Shown here in pieces: positions 43,012 through 46,124 of a stretch of DNA of 46,124 nt (position 1 is the stretch's first letter; each line of letters starts with the position of its first letter). A program made the position numbers and the translations under genes. A model generated the notes under the pieces. It saw only the letters and a program-made list of their open reading frames with translations, was not told the DNA's origin and made no database searches. Origin of the DNA: Lachnospiraceae bacterium (lineage in GTDB: Bacteria; Bacillota; Clostridia; Lachnospirales; Lachnospiraceae); NCBI GenBank assembly GCA_016283775.1, contig JAEENL010000177.1, forward strand, positions 1 to 46,124, written 5' to 3'.

Positions 43012-43983
43012 TCATTCACTATGAGCACCTCCCCGAGCAAGTTCTTTTACCATGATGATCTCACCCTCATCTTCTTCGCCGGTCGGCTTAAAACCCAGTT
43101 TCTCATACATGTGGCGGGCTGCATCATTTCCGTCGATATAACAAAGATACACTTTATCATATCTGCCGTCCGTTTTCATCATATCCAGTATCATTTTTGC
43201 CGCTGTTATGCCGTATCCACGTCTCTGATATCTGCCGTCAATAAAGAACTGGCTGAAATCATAGGCCTTGTAGTCATCAATATCATAATACAAAGCCATG
43301 CCGACAGGAGTATCATCCGCATAGATCACAAAAGCTCTGCTGCGCTGGTTTCTGTAGGCAAACGCTCTTGCCAGCAATACGGCGGAATTGGAAACATAGT
43401 GTTTCTGCTCCTCCAAAAGATAGAAAGGGATGCGCCAGTTGCCGGGATCCACTTCTTCCAACCGGATCCTGCGGTCTTTCCCGAGGTTTGTTATCCTCAC
43501 GAAAAAATGCCCCTCATCTTCGCCAACGACCTTTCCTCCGTTTTTCTGCATAACACGAAGCGACGCGGGATTATCTTTGTTTACGCGCAGGTAAAACTCC
43601 TCCTCCGGAACTATGTCCCTCGCAACATCAAGCGTCAGCCTAAGTCCTTCCGTAGCATAGCCTTTGCCGCGGTATTCCTTCTTGATGAAATAGCCTATAT
43701 GTCCGGCTCCCTGCCTAAGCGCTTCCGTCAGGTAATGACGTATCCTGAACTGTCCGACGATAACATCATCGTTCCATAGATAGAGGATGGTTTCGGGCAC
43801 CATCCAGTCCGGCATATCTTCGCCCTTCTCATGCTTTACCATATCGGGAATGGCTTTTTCTTCAAAATCAGCTTTGGAAATCCCATGCAGCGAATTGGTC
43901 AATCCGTTTTCGTCCTCGGGCATATCACGCACAAAAGCCCATTCTTTCTCTTTATCTGTGTTGTATTTTTTTAAAAGAAGCAT
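43012..43983 (-). CDS. Tandem GNAT acetyltransferase
   Basis: The 323-residue protein has two GNAT domains. The first (about 1-165) holds GYFIKKEYRGKGYATEGL, the acetyl-CoA loop, and ASLRVMQKNGGKVVGE. The second (about 172-315) has FFIDGRYQRRGYGITAAKM and AARHMYEKLGFKPTGE. Both acetyl-CoA loops look intact, so both may be active. It could acetylate a small molecule or protein; the substrate is unknown. It lies between the HExxH gene and the HAD gene in one direction, with gaps of 57 and 39 bases. Confidence 0.88.
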   Translation of the reverse strand: MLLLKKYNTDKEKEWAFVRDMPEDENGLTNSLHGISKADFEEKAIPDMVKHEKGEDMPDWMVPETILYLWNDDVIVGQFRIRHYLTEALRQGAGHIGYFIKKEYRGKGYATEGLRLTLDVARDIVPEEEFYLRVNKDNPASLRVMQKNGGKVVGEDEGHFFVRITNLGKDRRIRLEEVDPGNWRIPFYLLEEQKHYVSNSAVLLARAFAYRNQRSRAFVIYADDTPVGMALYYDIDDYKAYDFSQFFIDGRYQRRGYGITAAKMILDMMKTDGRYDKVYLCYIDGNDAARHMYEKLGFKPTGEEDEGEIIMVKELARGGAHSE

Positions 43984-44040
43984 CTCCTGCCACTCTCCGT
44001 TCTTGTGTTTTCGGTTTTCAGTGTTTCGGCAACATCGGAT

Positions 44041-45090
44041 TCACACCCATCTGTATACTTTTTCTATCGTCTTTTCATCCTTCATCTTGATAACATAATT
44101 ATCGCCGCGGATCAACTGTTTCTCGCCGTTCACCAAAAACATCAAAAAGAATCTGGAAGTAAGATAGCCGTTATAGCATCTGGCGTCGTAGATATTGACA
44201 CTGCCCATTGTAACAGGACCGGTCAGCACGACCTCATTGGCTGCAACTGATGACTCAACGATCTTCTTTGACTCTGCCATGAACGATGCAAGTGCTTCAG
44301 ATACTTTTGCTTGTTCATCTTTCGTTCCGGCATTTACGGCGCTGACCGAATCCGGTGCCTCAAGCCGCTGTTTGATCACAGGACGGTTTTCCGGCCCATA
44401 ATTATATCCCCCCGCCCGGATCATGGCATTTATCAGGAGCGTGCCTGTGTAGTAACCGGATTTTCTTATAGGGAAAAAATACTCCGGCTGCAACATAGTC
44501 TTACGCATATCTGCGATCATTTTCTCAGCTTCATTTTCATCGAGCTGCCTAAGGACCTGCCACTCAACATAGTTCGCGCTTCCTTCGATCTCTTCGCCGC
44601 AGCTTTCATATGAAAACTCATACGGGAATTTCTCGGAACGATATTTTCTGCATGAGAGCAGTTCCCTGTATTTTTCCTGATCAAAAACTTCAAGCAATTC
44701 CAAAAGAAGCTTATTCTCATGACGCTTGATACTCAGGTTTTCTTCACTGTATCTGTATTTGTAAAGCGCCTCCATTTCATTAGGGAAACAGTTCCATCCC
44801 TGTTTCTCCTGAAAGCCGTGAAACATCTCGTGAACTATACAGGAAGTGAATTTGGGGATATCCATTTCCGTCTTGGCATACCATATAGCAATCATTTCAC
44901 CTTTATATTCAATTGAGGTATTTGCGCAAAAGTCTGCGGTTTTTTCTATATAGTGACCGTCAAAAAAGCACTCCGTGTCATTATATAAAGCAAACTTGAG
45001 CGGCCTGAAGCCCTTCCAGACAGCATCGAAATCCAGAGTTTTGATCGCTTCGCAGATCTGACCATACCGTTTTTCCAGATCAATATCCAT
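44041..45090 (-). CDS. Putative zinc metallopeptidase-like protein, unknown family
   Basis: The 349-residue protein has an HExxH zinc motif, CIVHEMFHGFQ, near residue 86-96, and a later ESCGEEIEGSANYVEW with Glu residues that could be the third metal ligand, as in gluzincins. There is no signal peptide, so it should work in the cytoplasm. The C-terminal part holds VLTGPVTMGSVNIYDARCYN, beta-rich and unlike known peptidases that I can name. The start has a G-rich site (GGGGGG) upstream. It lies 18 bases after the ArsR-like gene, which probably controls it. Confidence 0.75.
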   Translation of the reverse strand: MDIDLEKRYGQICEAIKTLDFDAVWKGFRPLKFALYNDTECFFDGHYIEKTADFCANTSIEYKGEMIAIWYAKTEMDIPKFTSCIVHEMFHGFQEKQGWNCFPNEMEALYKYRYSEENLSIKRHENKLLLELLEVFDQEKYRELLSCRKYRSEKFPYEFSYESCGEEIEGSANYVEWQVLRQLDENEAEKMIADMRKTMLQPEYFFPIRKSGYYTGTLLINAMIRAGGYNYGPENRPVIKQRLEAPDSVSAVNAGTKDEQAKVSEALASFMAESKKIVESSVAANEVVLTGPVTMGSVNIYDARCYNGYLTSRFFLMFLVNGEKQLIRGDNYVIKMKDEKTIEKVYRWV

Positions 45091-45108
45091 GTTTACAGCC
45101 CCCCGGCG

Positions 45109-45720
45109 CTATTCTTCTTTGTTCCAATTGCTCTTGGCATACGATTCGTCATACATATCACTGATACCGGCCAAGAGCATAATGATCCCCTGCACCTTAT
45201 ACGGCTGCACCACATAAATCCCCTTGGAATCCTCAGTGATAAGATCCGCCGCCAAAAGAGGCTTCATGTGATGATAAGCCTGTCCCGTGGAATTCAGATG
45301 GCATTCCGTGATCAATTCAGCAACGCTCATTGGCTTTTTCAAAAGAGCCAGCAAAATATTCAGACGGTCCGAATTACCCAGGCAGGAAAGGACTTTTTCT
45401 GCCACATTGTCACTGATAAGTTTCAGCAGATCATCGGTATTGACGCAATACTTTGCCCATGTTGACTGTCTTCCGCTCGAGGAAAAAACGCCAACATATG
45501 TGATCGCACCGGTCTGTCCGTTCTCCCCCGTAACATTCTCAACTTCGTCGAGACAAGCGCTTACATGTGCATTCGGGTGCATATCTGTCATCTTTTGCAC
45601 ATGACCCACCTTTTTATTCTTACCCGCTTTATGAGCTTCTGCATTTGATCCAATAGCCTTTTGTAACGATTCGATCTGATTCCTGAGCGCATCGATTTCC
45701 GCACCATAATCTCTGGACAT
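45109..45720 (-). CDS. ArsR-like winged-helix regulator
   Basis: The 203-residue protein has a coiled coil at the start (AEIDALRNQIESLQKA), a middle part (about 45-105) of unknown fold, and a C-terminal ArsR-like winged helix (about 112-190) with LGNSDRLNILLALLKKPMSVAELI and GQAYHHMKPLLAADLI. The start at 45720 has GGAGGA seven bases upstream; an ATG at 45747 would begin before it. The gene is preceded by two identical palindromes that flank its promoter, so it very likely controls itself and the operon after it (HExxH protein, double GNAT, HAD). No Cys pair for metal sensing is seen at the usual spot. Confidence 0.85.
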   Translation of the reverse strand: MSRDYGAEIDALRNQIESLQKAIGSNAEAHKAGKNKKVGHVQKMTDMHPNAHVSACLDEVENVTGENGQTGAITYVGVFSSSGRQSTWAKYCVNTDDLLKLISDNVAEKVLSCLGNSDRLNILLALLKKPMSVAELITECHLNSTGQAYHHMKPLLAADLITEDSKGIYVVQPYKVQGIIMLLAGISDMYDESYAKSNWNKEE

Positions 45721-45749
45721 AGACAAATCCTCCCACAAACATTTCATGT

Positions 45750-45763
45750 TACGTAATTACGTA
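45750..45763. promoter_or_regulatory. Operator palindrome, copy 1
   Basis: TACGTAATTACGTA is a perfect 14-bp palindrome inside an 18-base block repeated exactly 56 bases away. This copy covers the predicted transcription start of the ArsR-like operon, suited to repression. Confidence 0.8.
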
Positions 45764-45768
45764 TTCAT

Positions 45769-45797
45769 AAAATAACATATGGCACTTCTTTTGTCAA
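45769..45797 (-). promoter_or_regulatory. Promoter of the ArsR-like operon
   Basis: On the minus strand TTGACA (45797-45792), 17 bases, then TATTTT (45774-45769). It lies between the two operator copies, with one just upstream of the -35 box and one at the start of transcription near 45762. Confidence 0.7.
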
Positions 45798-45805
45798 TAT
45801 GTAGT

Positions 45806-45819
45806 TACGTAATTACGTA
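45806..45819. promoter_or_regulatory. Operator palindrome, copy 2
   Basis: This is the second exact TACGTAATTACGTA copy, eight bases upstream of the -35 box. The flanks also match (GTTACGTAATTACGTATT, 45804-45821). Two dimers bound here and at copy 1 could hold the promoter between them. Confidence 0.8.
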
Positions 45820-45869
45820 TTTTTAATATATAGAAAATGAGACACTCTGTATTATATTATCGCAAATAT

Positions 45870-46124
45870 CTACAGCGAAATCGCCGGATCTGCTCCAAAC
45901 CACGTTTGTGCATCCCTATCATTTTCTTGATCTACCGGATCATCGAATCCTACATCATCTATCCAAGCAATTCCGAATTTATAGATTTCGGTTTTGGTAT
46001 CAGGACCGATAATGAATTCCATTCCGTTATCCAAATAATCAGCATCATAATCATAATCGCCTGAAGGGTGTTTCCCATCAAAAAGAGCTATATCACATTC
46101 GAGTCCTATAGACATCTTGAATCT
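45870..46124 (-). CDS. Hypothetical acidic protein, partial at the window edge
   Basis: The reading frame is open to the right window edge, so the true start may lie outside; the first Met in view is at 46115. At least 84 residues are seen, rich in Asp (DYDYDADYLDNGMEFIIGPD, DDVGFDDPVDQENDRD). No family is recognised. It reads leftward toward the ArsR-like operon's promoter region. Its reality rests on open frame and position alone. Confidence 0.5.
   Translation of the reverse strand, partial: RFKMSIGLECDIALFDGKHPSGDYDYDADYLDNGMEFIIGPDTKTEIYKFGIAWIDDVGFDDPVDQENDRDAQTWFGADPAISL

Noticed and set aside
1-46124. tRNA, rRNA, CRISPR or phage structural genes
   Set aside because: None could be seen on either strand; no regularly spaced repeats are present.

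Overview
The window looks like the chromosome of a Gram-positive anaerobe of the Clostridia, most likely Lachnospiraceae-like. The grounds are: a CIRCE/HrcA-type heat-shock promoter on clpB, a Tad pilus cpaE/cpaF pair, an LplABC-type sugar ABC operon with a YesL protein, a DUF6935 protein, strong AGGAGG-type ribosome sites, and several lipoproteins with Gram-positive leaders. No rRNA, tRNA or CRISPR array was seen.

Bases 1 to about 7091 are the right part of an AT-rich integrated element. It carries a type I restriction-modification cargo (regulator, hsdM, hsdS, transcribed leftward; hsdR is not in view). Transcribed rightward is a module of an excisionase-like HTH protein, a 46-residue protein, a protein made of two degenerate resolvase domains, and a large serine recombinase. 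The recombinase gene runs into the chromosomal gene cpaF, which is cut right after its Met-Asn-Thr-Gly-His motif. The left end of the element and the rest of cpaF and the tad locus lie outside the window.

From 7092 the sequence is more GC-rich host chromosome: truncated cpaF and a CpaE-like gene, a COG2509 flavoprotein, clpB, two paralogous 7TM HD-GYP sensors, and a divergent pair of a Cys-rich HTH regulator and an HD-GYP protein with a CBM2-like outer domain. Then come an iron alcohol dehydrogenase, an ABC exporter ending in a perfect 35-bp hairpin, a YesL-LplABC operon with a divergent AraC regulator, an HTH/SpoT-like HD fusion, and a three-gene operon of unknown function.

The right third holds a kinase-GNAT fusion, a GH31 glycosidase and a lipoprotein serpin in a row, an EAL-HDOD protein, a LacX-like epimerase, a PAS-GGDEF-EAL protein, a glycosyltransferase with a small membrane protein, and a last operon: an ArsR-like regulator with two identical palindromic operators, an HExxH protein, a double GNAT and a HAD hydrolase.

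Main themes are carbohydrate uptake and hydrolysis, and c-di-GMP turnover. Six proteins carry HD-GYP, EAL or GGDEF-type domains and none is an evident active cyclase. The most interesting places are the element/cpaF junction with its inactive-looking recombinase partner, the CBM2-like HD-GYP receptor, the serpin, and the three-gene operon of unknowns.
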